From the NCBI GenBank assembly GCA_016713175.1, contig JADJPQ010000004.1, positions 496,001 through 560,000 on the forward strand: DNA of 64,000 nt, read 5' to 3'. Within the stretch, counting starts at the first letter, position 1; every line of letters begins with the position of its first letter. Both the position numbers and the translations under genes were made by a program. This document shows positions 1 to 7,713 of the stretch, in pieces. This stretch comes from Planctomycetota bacterium (GTDB taxonomy: Bacteria > Planctomycetota > UBA1135 > UBA2386). The notes beneath the pieces were generated by a model. That model made no database searches, was not told the DNA's origin, and worked only from the letters and a program-made list of their open reading frames with translations.

Positions 1-238
1 CGTTCATCGCGCAGACGTAGTCGATGCGGTCGGTGTAGGGCACGAACATCGGCCATTCGACGTTCTCGCCGATCTTCTCGATCGAACGGTGCAGGTAGCC
101 GTGGTCGGGTGTGCACGACGACACGACCTCGCCGTCGCTCTCGATGACGATCCGCAGCACCCCATGGGTGGCGGGGTGGTGCGGGCCCATGTTGAGCGTC
201 ATGCGCTCGCCGTCGGGCGTCATCGCATCGACGGTCAC
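1..238 (-). CDS. nuoD: NADH-quinone oxidoreductase subunit D, N-terminal part
   Basis: The 49-kDa subunit of respiratory Complex I, located in the peripheral arm near the quinone site. Only about 79 N-terminal residues lie in the window; the gene continues past position 1. The visible part carries the family's N-terminal signature NMGPHHPATHG (about residues 16-26) and then GYLHRSIEK and TDRIDYVCAMN, which match NuoD closely. The GTG start at 238 overlaps the nuoC stop as GTGA; an in-frame ATG lies five codons further in (223). It is the fourth gene of a minus-strand nuoABCD operon, and the rest of the nuo genes are expected to the left of the window. Identification is firm; only the exact start is open. 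Confidence 0.93.
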   Translation of the reverse strand, partial: MTVDAMTPDGERMTLNMGPHHPATHGVLRIVIESDGEVVSSCTPDHGYLHRSIEKIGENVEWPMFVPYTDRIDYVCAMN

Positions 239-873
239 GGCTTCTTCGCCTCGCCGCCGCGCGGCAGTTCGGGTTCGGGTTCGGCCGTCGCGGCTGGCAC
301 TGCCGGTGTCGGTCGGACCGGACCGCCGTCGAAGTGCTGGCCGTCGCGCAGGTGCGGCACGCCCTGATACTCGAGTGGCCAAAGGTAGTCTTTGCGCAGC
401 GGATGACCCTGCCAGTCGTCGGGGCACAGGATCCGTTGCAGTGACGGATGGCCAAGGAACTCGACGCCGAACAGGTCGAACACCTCGCGTTCGAAGTAGA
501 GCGCCGCCGGCCAGACGTTGCTGATCGACCGCACCCGACAAGCCGCGCGCTCCGCATGCACCTGCAGCGTCAGCGTGCGTTCGTGCTGGTAGCTGCCGAG
601 CAGATAGACGACGGCGATCGCATCGCTTGGCGGCGTGCCCGGAAACCGCAACAGGTCGTACGCAGTCAGGTCCAGCAGCACGGGCATCGCCACCTGCAAG
701 TCGTCGCGGACGAACTGCACGACCTCGGCGATGCGAGCGGCCGGCACCAGCAGGAACGGTTGGCCGTTGTCGCTGCGGCGATGCATCACCTCGGGGAACT
801 GCGCCAACACGCGCGCCGCGGTCGGCGTCGGTTCGGCAACGGGCGGCGGCGGTGTCGGCGCGGGCGTGGTCAC
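235..873 (-). CDS. nuoC: NADH-quinone oxidoreductase subunit C
   Basis: The 30-kDa subunit of Complex I, part of the hydrophilic arm, about 212 residues and close to the usual stand-alone NuoC length. The family signature lies at about residues 120-163 (ALYFEREVFDLFGVEF, then GHPLRKDY). The N-terminal 20 residues and the last 30 are rich in proline and alanine and look like flexible tails. The GTG start at 873 forms a GTGA overlap with the nuoB stop, and the gene's own stop overlaps nuoD in the same way. A longer open frame runs upstream but lies inside nuoB in a different frame, so the short start is preferred. NuoC and NuoD are separate here, not fused as in some proteobacteria. Confidence 0.93.
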   Translation of the reverse strand: MTTPAPTPPPPVAEPTPTAARVLAQFPEVMHRRSDNGQPFLLVPAARIAEVVQFVRDDLQVAMPVLLDLTAYDLLRFPGTPPSDAIAVVYLLGSYQHERTLTLQVHAERAACRVRSISNVWPAALYFEREVFDLFGVEFLGHPSLQRILCPDDWQGHPLRKDYLWPLEYQGVPHLRDGQHFDGGPVRPTPAVPAATAEPEPELPRGGEAKKP

Positions 874-1445
874 GTCGTCGGTCCCCGGTCGAGCGGCACC
901 GCACAGCCATGGCCGCCGAACGCCTGGTTGCCGACGGTGACGATGTGCGGCTCGGCTGCGCGTTCGCCGGTCGTGCGGTAGCGCTTGACGCGTTCGCGCA
1001 GCGCCATCACGCCATCGATCAATGCTTCCGGCCGCGGTGGGCAGCCGGGGATGTAGATGTCGACCGGCACGTACTTGTCGATGCCGTTCAGCACCGAGTA
1101 GCTCCACTTCGAGAACGGGCCGCCGGCGTTGGCGCAACTGCCCATGCTGACGACCCAGCGCGGCTCGGTCATCTGTTCCCACAGGGTCCGCACGCGGCTG
1201 GCCATCTTGTGGGTGATGGTGCCGGCGACGATCATCAGGTCGGCCTGGCGCGGGGTGGCGCGCGGGATCATGCCGAGCCGATCGAGGTCGTAGCGCGGGC
1301 CGCCGGCCTGCATCAGTTCGATGCCGCAGCATGCGGTCGCGAACAGCAGATAGAACAGCGAATGCTCCTTGCCCCAGGCGAGGAACTCGTCGACGGCGGT
1401 CAGTTGGATCTGTTCCTTCAGGTCATTGCCGGGCCGTTCGGTCAC
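870..1445 (-). CDS. nuoB: NADH-quinone oxidoreductase subunit B
   Basis: The Complex I subunit that holds the terminal iron-sulfur cluster N2, which passes electrons to quinone. It has about 191 residues. All four expected cysteines are present: the tandem pair in ATACCGIE (about 39-40), one in GSCANAGG (about 104) and one in PGCPPRPE (about 135). The GTG start at 1445 overlaps the nuoA stop as GTGA, and the stop overlaps the nuoC start likewise. The C-terminal 40 residues extend past the conserved core. It should assemble with NuoC and NuoD from the same operon at the base of the peripheral arm. Confidence 0.95.
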   Translation of the reverse strand: MTERPGNDLKEQIQLTAVDEFLAWGKEHSLFYLLFATACCGIELMQAGGPRYDLDRLGMIPRATPRQADLMIVAGTITHKMASRVRTLWEQMTEPRWVVSMGSCANAGGPFSKWSYSVLNGIDKYVPVDIYIPGCPPRPEALIDGVMALRERVKRYRTTGERAAEPHIVTVGNQAFGGHGCAVPLDRGPTT

Positions 1446-1909
1446 GGTTGTCCCTCCGGGGCGACGTCGCGATCCCAGGCAAAACCGCCGGCGCGCGCGA
1501 CCCAGCACAGGCCGAGTGCCAGCGTGCCGACGAACGCGGCGATCTCGCCGAACACCAGGCGGCCCTGACCCTGCTGCAACCAGTGCAGGCAGCGCGGCAG
1601 GATCGGCCACAGCAGCGCCAGTTCGACCTCGAAGATCAGGAACGTCAGCGCGACGGTGGTGAAGCGGTTGTTGAAGCGGAACCAGGCGGTGCCGACGGGC
1701 GCCTCACCGCATTCATAGGTGGTGAGCCGGCTCTGCGGGTCGGCGATCTTGTCGATCACGCGGGTGATCAGCCGGACGGTGGCCATCGCGCCGCCGACGA
1801 GCGCGAAGGCGAGCACGGTGACGACGGCGACGGCGCTCCAGGCGCCGTGGGGCGTGGGGTCTACCGTGGTGGTGGTGGCGGATGCCAGCGCAGCCGTCGC
1901 GTGCAACAT
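1442..1909 (-). CDS. nuoA: NADH-quinone oxidoreductase subunit A
   Basis: A small membrane subunit of Complex I, about 155 residues. Three hydrophobic helices are visible at about residues 25-48, 90-110 and 120-140. The loop between the first two carries the family motif YECGEAPVG followed by FNNRF, which touches the quinone-site region. The ATG at 1909 is the first sensible start. An open frame extends far upstream but is antisense to moeA and has no family similarity. This is the first gene of the minus-strand nuo operon and faces moeA divergently across about 170 bases, where the operon promoter should lie. Confidence 0.93.
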   Translation of the reverse strand: MLHATAALASATTTTVDPTPHGAWSAVAVVTVLAFALVGGAMATVRLITRVIDKIADPQSRLTTYECGEAPVGTAWFRFNNRFTTVALTFLIFEVELALLWPILPRCLHWLQQGQGRLVFGEIAAFVGTLALGLCWVARAGGFAWDRDVAPEGQP

Positions 1910-1940
1910 CTTGGGGGCTGACCGGAAAAAAGGGCCGAGT

Positions 1941-1967
1941 GTTGTACCCAGCCAGGGGGCTGGCAAC
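1941..1967. other. Inverted repeat in the nuoA/moeA divergent intergenic region
   Basis: An inverted repeat with inner arms CCAGCC (1948-1953) and GGCTGG (1958-1963). Outer arms GTTG (1941-1944) and CAAC (1964-1967) are separated from the inner ones by a three-base bulge on the left side. It lies about 32-58 bases upstream of nuoA and could be a protein-binding site or a leader hairpin. No convincing promoter boxes were identified. The role is a guess. Confidence 0.3.
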
Positions 1968-2078
1968 AACATCGGCGCGCGGAGTGGTCGGGCTGCACCG
2001 GTGGCATCGGATCGATCGGCATGCCAGAAGGGCAACAGTGGAACCGATTGCCCTGCCCGGCACACTACGGCGACCGCG

Positions 2079-3314
2079 ATGGCCACGATCTCTCTCGCCA
2101 CTGCCCTGCAGCGCGTGCTGACCATTCCGTGCCCGCGCACGCCGACCCTCACCTTGCCCCTCGACCAGGCCCACGGCCACACCCTCGCAGCGGGCATCTG
2201 CAGCGACACACCGTGGCCGCAGACCGACCGTTCCGCGATGGACGGCTTCGCGATCGTCGCCGCGCCCGAACTCCCCCCCGGCAGCCAGCACCAGGTCATC
2301 GGCAGGAGCCTCGCCGGCCATCCGTTCACCGGCACCGTCGCCCGCGGCCAGGCCGTCCAGATCATGACCGGCGCCGTCGTTCCTGAGGGAGCGGATGCGG
2401 TCATCCCGGTCGAACAGACCACCGGCTTCGACCAGCCGACCGTCACCATCCAGACCGCTGCCCGCCCCGGCATGAACATCCGCCCGCGCGGCAGCGAACT
2501 GCGCCAGGGCCAGCAGGTGCTGCACGAAGGCCAACGGCTCCGTGCGGCCGAGATCGGCGCGCTCGCCGTGCTCGGCATCGCCGAAGTTCCCGTGTTCCTG
2601 CGCCCGCGCGTCGCCATCCTCGCCACCGGCGACGAAGTCGTCCCCGTCGACAGCGCGCCAGCGCCGCATCTGGTTCGCGAGAGCAACTCGTGGGCCCTCG
2701 CCGCGCAGGTCCGCGAATGCGGCGCCGAACCGCACCGACTCGGCGTCGCCCGGGACGAGCGCGACCACCTGCTGCCGCTGTTGCAGCACGGCCTCGACGG
2801 CGCCGACGTGCTGTTGACCATCGGCGGCATCAGCAAAGGCACGCACGACCTCGTGCACGTGCTGCTGCAAGAACTCGGCGTCGAAGCGGAGTTCCACGGC
2901 ATCGAACTGAAACCCGGCAAACCGACGTTCTTCGGCGTCCGCCGCCGCGCCGGCGCGCGCGAGACCTTCGTGTTCGGCCTGCCCGGCAACCCCGCGTCGT
3001 GCTTCACCGTGTTCGATCTGCTGGTCGCACCGCTGCTCGAACGGATGGTCGGCCGTGAGCCGCCGCCATGGGCCGCGCAGGCGGCGCTACGCGGCGCGTT
3101 CAAGCCCAATTCGCGGTTGCAGGCCACACCGGCGCGCGTCGCGATCGATGCCGAAGGAACGGCCATCGCCGAACTGCTGCCGCCGTCGCCGAGCGGCGAT
3201 CCGTTTTCGCTGCTCGCTGCCAATGGGTACTCGTTGCTGCCCCCGAACAGCAAGGCTGGCGAGCTGGCTCGCGCCGTCATCGTTCCCTACGCCGACGGTC
3301 TTCGCGGTTCATGA
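2079..3314 (+). CDS. moeA: Molybdopterin molybdenumtransferase
   Basis: Inserts molybdate into adenylylated molybdopterin to complete the molybdenum cofactor, in the cytoplasm. The product has 411 residues, the normal MoeA length. Visible motifs are RSAMDGFA (about 51-58), GDEVV in the MoCF-binding-like domain (about 185), GGISKGTHD (about 249) and GLPGNPASC (about 300). The ATG at 2079 gives a typical N-terminus; the frame stays open upstream but that part is unlike MoeA. The stop overlaps the start of the next gene (ATGA), so the two are probably cotranscribed although functionally unrelated. It implies that the cell makes molybdoenzymes. Confidence 0.93.
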   Translation: MATISLATALQRVLTIPCPRTPTLTLPLDQAHGHTLAAGICSDTPWPQTDRSAMDGFAIVAAPELPPGSQHQVIGRSLAGHPFTGTVARGQAVQIMTGAVVPEGADAVIPVEQTTGFDQPTVTIQTAARPGMNIRPRGSELRQGQQVLHEGQRLRAAEIGALAVLGIAEVPVFLRPRVAILATGDEVVPVDSAPAPHLVRESNSWALAAQVRECGAEPHRLGVARDERDHLLPLLQHGLDGADVLLTIGGISKGTHDLVHVLLQELGVEAEFHGIELKPGKPTFFGVRRRAGARETFVFGLPGNPASCFTVFDLLVAPLLERMVGREPPPWAAQAALRGAFKPNSRLQATPARVAIDAEGTAIAELLPPSPSGDPFSLLAANGYSLLPPNSKAGELARAVIVPYADGLRGS

Positions 3315-4942
3315 ACCCCGACCGCTCGTGGCGCCTGGCGGTGGTTGCCGCCGTGCTGCTGTGGCTCTCGACACCGCCGGCGCGACTGCCGGCCGGCGAG
3401 TTCCTGGTCCTGCCGGGCCTGATGCTGTTCTACGCGATTGCCAGCGGCCAGGGCCGCGCCGTTGCCGCGTGCTACCTGCTCGGCTTGCTGCACATGGCCG
3501 CGTTCTCGTTCTCGGTGCGCCACGTGCTGTTCGTGGCGTGGATCGCGATCGCGGTGCTTGGCGGCTTCTACTACGCGGCCGCAGCGGTCGCGACGCGGAA
3601 GTTCGCGCGTTGGCTGAAGCCGTGGGCGTTTGGCATCGCGCTGGCTGGCAGTTGCTGGCTGCGCGCCGAGATGCCCGAGATCTGCTACCCGCATGGCCAG
3701 CCGGGGCACGCGTTGTGGCAGTGGCCTCTGCTCCTCGGCAGTGTCGCGCTCGGCGGCGAACCGCTGCTGCATCTGCTGCTCGGGACGTTCGCGGCGGCGC
3801 TGGTCGATCTCGGTCGGAGTTGGCGAGTGGCGATTCCGGCGTGGCCGCCGGCGTGGCGGCAGCTGATCGCGGTCGCGGTGGTGGGGATCGCGCTGACCTG
3901 GCTCGGCCAGAGGCCGACGCCGGGTGGCGAACGGCAGCGGCTGCAGGTGCTCGCGATCGAACCGGGCCTGCACCCGATGGACCCGTACGCGGACACCAGG
4001 ACCAGGGAGGAATACGAACGGCGCTTCTACGAGTTGTTCGCCGAACGGCTGCTCGAGCCGACGCGGCGCGAAGTGGCGACCATGGCGCCGCCGCCAGACC
4101 TCGTGCTGTGGCCGGAGAGTTCGCTGTACCACCACATCGAGTTCGACGGGGCGGGTCGCCCGCGCTTCGAGGCGCTGCACGGCCTGCAACTGCCCGCAGC
4201 GAGCCATCTGTTGGTCGGTGCCGGCGTGCTGCCGGTCGGCGCGACGCAAAAGACCGAGTCGACACCCGCCGCGGTTCTGGTGGACGGTTCGGGCCGTTAT
4301 GTCGGTCACCACGAGAAGCAGCGCCTGGTGCCGGGCGGCGAGTTCCTGCCGTTGGTCGGCTGGCTGCCCGACGTCGTCACCGGCTGGATCCATGCCGCCT
4401 TCGAGGCGGCGCTCGGCAGTGCCCCGGACTGCCGGCCCGGCCGCGCGCTGCCGCCGCTGCGGGTAGGGGGTGTGACCTTCACGGGTCTCTTGTGCTACGA
4501 CAACGCGTTCCCAGGTCCCGCGTTGACGGCGGTGCGGAACGGTGCCCGCCTGCTGGTCGTGTTGTCCAACGAAGGCTGGTACCGGAACGGCGCCGAACTC
4601 GACCAGTTGCTGGCAATGACGGTGTTCCGGGCCCTGGAGACGGCGACTCCGATCGTCCGCTGCACCACGGACGGCATGACCGCGGCCGTCGATGCCGACG
4701 GTCGGGTGTTGGGTGGGCTGCCGAAGGATCTGACGCCAACCGCGACTGCGCGGGCGTTCTCGATTTCCATGCCGGTCCGGGACGAGGGCGTGCCCGCGGT
4801 GGCATGGTCAGGTCCATGGCTTGGCGCGACCGCCGGAACGTTGGTCCTGCTCGCAATCCTGCACGCGGCCTCGGTGTGGGCTAGACTTGCAGGACTTCGG
4901 CCAAGGCCGTCCCCGGACCGTTCGTCACCGCCAGGTGCTTGA
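3311..4942 (+). CDS. lnt: Apolipoprotein N-acyltransferase
   Basis: Adds the third acyl chain to the N-terminal cysteine of lipoproteins in the inner membrane, the last step of lipoprotein maturation. It has 543 residues: a hydrophobic N-terminal half with several helices (about 1-220), a nitrilase-like periplasmic domain (about 230-500) and one C-terminal membrane helix. The expected Glu-Lys-Cys triad is visible as E269 in LWPESS, K336 in HEKQRLVPGGEF and C395 in LLCYDNAFP. The ATG start lies within the moeA stop (ATGA). Its presence implies a double-membrane envelope with triacylated lipoproteins, and several lipobox proteins are encoded in this window. Confidence 0.9.
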   Translation: MNPDRSWRLAVVAAVLLWLSTPPARLPAGEFLVLPGLMLFYAIASGQGRAVAACYLLGLLHMAAFSFSVRHVLFVAWIAIAVLGGFYYAAAAVATRKFARWLKPWAFGIALAGSCWLRAEMPEICYPHGQPGHALWQWPLLLGSVALGGEPLLHLLLGTFAAALVDLGRSWRVAIPAWPPAWRQLIAVAVVGIALTWLGQRPTPGGERQRLQVLAIEPGLHPMDPYADTRTREEYERRFYELFAERLLEPTRREVATMAPPPDLVLWPESSLYHHIEFDGAGRPRFEALHGLQLPAASHLLVGAGVLPVGATQKTESTPAAVLVDGSGRYVGHHEKQRLVPGGEFLPLVGWLPDVVTGWIHAAFEAALGSAPDCRPGRALPPLRVGGVTFTGLLCYDNAFPGPALTAVRNGARLLVVLSNEGWYRNGAELDQLLAMTVFRALETATPIVRCTTDGMTAAVDADGRVLGGLPKDLTPTATARAFSISMPVRDEGVPAVAWSGPWLGATAGTLVLLAILHAASVWARLAGLRPRPSPDRSSPPGA

Positions 4943-5166
4943 ACGGCAGGAACGTGGTTCTTGACCAACCCGTGCATGAAGTTAGGATTCTGCGCCCAAG
5001 GCACCCTCTCGCCGCGGCCGTCGACCTCTCTCCCATGCTGGGCGTCGACCACGGTGGGCCTGCGCCGTAGACCCCTTCCAACCCCTCTCTTCGCAAACCT
5101 GACAGATCGGTCGTCTGGTTCGACCCCGCACCCGACGCCAACCAATTCAGGAGTTACCTGGTCACC

Positions 5167-6021
5167 ATGAGTCCCATCGGCCGCGTGTTCATCATTCTCA
5201 ATCTGCTTCTGGCCGGAGCCTTCGTGGGCTTCTCGGGCACCTACCTCCAGAAGCAGCATCACTGGAAGACCGAGCAGGAAAAGGCGGTCAAGGCCCACGA
5301 CGAGGCGAAGAAGGTCTGGGACGCCGAGCAACAGCGGTTGAACACCGCGCTCAGCTCCTCGGACAACGCCAAGACGGCGGCCGAGACGACGGTCAACAGC
5401 CAGCGCAACGAGATCGATCGGCTGAAGGAAGAGAATCAGCGCCTGGACCTGCGCGCGGCGCAGATGGAAGGCGACATCAAGGCCCTGCGGACCACCGCGG
5501 AAGCCGGCAACAGCGAGTCGAAGGCCGCGTTCGCGCAGTCGAAGGCCGCCTATGACATGGCGATCGCCGCCGAAGCCGCCAAGAACGAGGCCGTTCGCGC
5601 CAAGGACGCCTCCGACGAAGAGAATCGTGGCCTGAAGAACCAGATCGCCGCGCTGAACGAGACGGTCACCAACAAGGACCTCGAGATCGCCGGCCTGGGC
5701 AAGGTTCGCGGCGAACTGCAACTGATGGTCGACGTGGCCCGCCAGATGGGCTTCCTCGAATCGATGGCGCAGCCGAAGCTGGCCGGCACGGTCAGCGCGG
5801 TCCAGGGCAACCTGGTCACCATCTCGATCTCCGACAACCCCGACAGCGCCGAGATCAAGCCGGGCTACAAGTTCGGCATCTACGACGCCAGCGGCTACAA
5901 GGGCGAAGCCCGCGTGACCGACGTCGACGCCACCAAGAACATCGCCTTCGCGACGATGTTCGTCACCACCGGCAACGTCAAGGCCGGCGACAGCGCGTCG
6001 ACCCGCATCGGCACCAACTGA
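5167..6021 (+). CDS. Membrane-anchored coiled-coil protein of unknown function
   Basis: A 284-residue protein with one N-terminal membrane helix (about 7-25), a long charged alanine/glutamate-rich coiled coil (about 30-190) and a small beta-rich domain (about 200-280). The C-terminal part (KLAGTVSAVQGNLVTISIS and onward) resembles the small beta-barrel folds found in MreC-like and other envelope proteins, but no family can be named with certainty. Its gene is followed 33 bases later by a 52-residue membrane protein and then a strong terminator, so these two form a compact unit just upstream of the mre operon. A role in envelope structure is an inference from topology and position. The ATG at 5167 places the helix correctly. 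The 224 bases before it hold nothing recognisable. Confidence 0.75.
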   Translation: MSPIGRVFIILNLLLAGAFVGFSGTYLQKQHHWKTEQEKAVKAHDEAKKVWDAEQQRLNTALSSSDNAKTAAETTVNSQRNEIDRLKEENQRLDLRAAQMEGDIKALRTTAEAGNSESKAAFAQSKAAYDMAIAAEAAKNEAVRAKDASDEENRGLKNQIAALNETVTNKDLEIAGLGKVRGELQLMVDVARQMGFLESMAQPKLAGTVSAVQGNLVTISISDNPDSAEIKPGYKFGIYDASGYKGEARVTDVDATKNIAFATMFVTTGNVKAGDSASTRIGTN

Positions 6022-6054
6022 TCCTCCGGATCCCAACCTGAACGGAGCATCACC

Positions 6055-6213
6055 ATGGCCAAGAAGAACAAGGAAGCCGCGGCCCCGGCCGAGGCGATCG
6101 AAGCGGTCGAGACCGGTGGTCTGGGCATCGACGAAGGCATCGTCATCACGACGTTCCTCGTGCTGATCGCCGCGATCACGCTGATCTACTTCGCAGTCGA
6201 GACCTACAAGTAA
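6055..6213 (+). CDS. Small single-pass membrane protein
   Basis: A 52-residue protein with a lysine- and alanine-rich charged N-terminus (about 1-26) and one hydrophobic helix (about 29-47) ending in YFAVETYK. It starts at ATG 6055, 33 bases after the coiled-coil gene, with a GGAG-like sequence about 8 bases upstream. No family was recognised. The topology suggests an inner-membrane peptide that may partner the preceding coiled-coil protein. It is short, but codon use is the same as in the neighbours (G/C in nearly all third positions), the helix is clean, and the gene sits directly before a strong terminator. Confidence 0.65.
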   Translation: MAKKNKEAAAPAEAIEAVETGGLGIDEGIVITTFLVLIAAITLIYFAVETYK

Positions 6214-6214
6214 G

Positions 6215-6292
6215 CACCCTGGAAGGGGTGTCCGAAGTCACCCGGAAGGGGTGACTGGCGACCCTGTCAGAGCTTGGCTCTGGCGGGGTCGC
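6215..6292 (+). terminator. Three tandem hairpins, the last a probable intrinsic terminator
   Basis: Two short hairpins come first. One is at 6215-6230 (CACCCT, GGAA tetraloop, GGGGTG). The second is at 6237-6255 (GTCACCC, loop GGAAG, GGGTGAC). A third hairpin at 6258-6292 has a 15-pair stem with two G-U pairs and a 5-base loop CTTGG, and is followed by the T-rich stretch TTGCATTT. The third fits an intrinsic terminator for the two-gene unit upstream. The first two share the GGAA loop and CACCC stem and may be repeats of one element, such as mRNA 3'-end protection. The remaining bases to mreB (6293-6518) hold no gene that I can support. Confidence 0.6.
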
Positions 6293-6518
6293 TTGCATTT
6301 CCGGGCGAAGGCGCGGCGCGCAGCGCTTTGGGGGCGACGCGCGTGTGGAGAACTGTCCACCTGTCGATCTGCCAATCCGAAGCGGATGCCTCGCTCGACG
6401 ATTGCCGAGCCTGCGGCGTTCGCTACGTTCGGAAGCGTTCGCCGTTGGTCGCGGCGACCTCGTCTGCTGGTCACGGTCTGATCCCGCACCGTCCCCTCGG
6501 GATCGTTCAGGTCTCATC

Positions 6519-7577
6519 ATGTTCAAACCGATCGAGTGGCTGCTGGGCCGCTTTTCGGTCGATCTCGGCATCGATCTCGGCACTGCCAACACGCTGGTCT
6601 GCGTCCGCGACAAAGGCATCGTGCTCGACGAGCCGTCGGTCGTCGCGGTGAGGAAGGGCACCAACGAAGTGCTGCTCGACGGCATGGCCGTCGGCGATGC
6701 CGCGCTGGAGTATCTCGGCCGTACGCCGCCCGGTTTCCAGGCGATCCGCCCGATGAAGAGCGGCGTGATCGCCGACTTCGAGATCACCGAGAAGATGCTC
6801 CGCTACTTCATCGCCAAGGCGTGCGGTGGCAAGCGGATGATCAAGCCGCGTGTCGTCATCGCGGTGCCGTGGGGCATCACGATGGTCGAGAAGCGGGCGG
6901 TGATCGGCAGCGCCGAACGGGCCGGGGCGCGCCGGGTGTTCCTGGTCGACGAGCCGACGGCGGCGGCGATCGGTGCCGGACTCGCCGTGCATGAGCCGCG
7001 CGGCACGATGGTCGTCGACATCGGCGGTGGCACCAGCGAGGTCGCGGTGATCTCGCTGGCCAACGTCGTCACCGCCGAGTGCCTGCGCGTCGCCGGTGAC
7101 GACTTCAACGACGCGATCGCCAGCTACATCCGCAGCAAGTTCAACCTGCTGGTCGGCGAGATCACCGCCGAACGGTTGAAGATCGCCGCCGGCTCGTGCA
7201 TGGCGATGGAAGAGGAGATCGAGGTCGAGATCCGCGGTCGCGATTCGCTGACCGGTCTGCCGCGGCGCGCGATCATCACTTCGGTCGATGTGCGCGAGGC
7301 GCTGCTGGAGCCGGTCCGCAAGGTCATCGGCGCGATCAAGTCGGTGCTCGAGCGCACGCCGCCCGAACTGGCGTCCGACCTGGTCGACACCGGCATCACG
7401 ATCTGCGGCGGTGGTTCGCTGCTCCGCGGCTTGCCGGAGCTCATCGCGCGCGAGACCGAACTGGACACCCGGGTCGCCGATCGGCCGCTCGAGTGCGTCG
7501 CGCGCGGCACCGGCATCTTCCTGGAGAACCTGGAGCTGTACGCGCAGTTCCTCGAAGGCGGCGAAGACCTCGGCTGA
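6519..7577 (+). CDS. mreB: Rod shape-determining actin homologue MreB
   Basis: A bacterial actin that forms membrane-associated filaments and positions the elongation peptidoglycan machinery. It has 352 residues, the usual length. The actin-fold nucleotide motifs are clear: DLGIDLGTANTLV (phosphate 1, about 15-27), DEPTAAAIGAG (about 145), DIGGGTSE (phosphate 2, about 167) and ICGGGSLLRG (adenosine, about 295). The ATG at 6519 begins with the amphipathic MFKPIEWLLGRF typical of MreB; the frame is open upstream but lacks similarity. It is the first gene of mreB-mreC-mreD-mrdA-rodA, separated from mreC by 136 bases, so mreB may be expressed more strongly than the rest. Confidence 0.95.
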   Translation: MFKPIEWLLGRFSVDLGIDLGTANTLVCVRDKGIVLDEPSVVAVRKGTNEVLLDGMAVGDAALEYLGRTPPGFQAIRPMKSGVIADFEITEKMLRYFIAKACGGKRMIKPRVVIAVPWGITMVEKRAVIGSAERAGARRVFLVDEPTAAAIGAGLAVHEPRGTMVVDIGGGTSEVAVISLANVVTAECLRVAGDDFNDAIASYIRSKFNLLVGEITAERLKIAAGSCMAMEEEIEVEIRGRDSLTGLPRRAIITSVDVREALLEPVRKVIGAIKSVLERTPPELASDLVDTGITICGGGSLLRGLPELIARETELDTRVADRPLECVARGTGIFLENLELYAQFLEGGEDLG

Positions 7578-7713
7578 GAGGCCGGGAAGGAAACCATGAT
7601 CCGGCCTTGCAGAGGCATGTCCGGCGGCTGCGTTCGCGGCCGCGCCGAGCCTTCGATGGGCTTCTCTTCCGGCTTCTGACTGTTGGCCCGCGCCAGCGGG
7701 TGGAGGCGATCCG

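Noticed and set aside
4961..5170. Possible 69-codon gene before the coiled-coil gene
   Set aside because: No ribosome site, proline/serine/threonine-rich random content and no similarity; left as intergenic.
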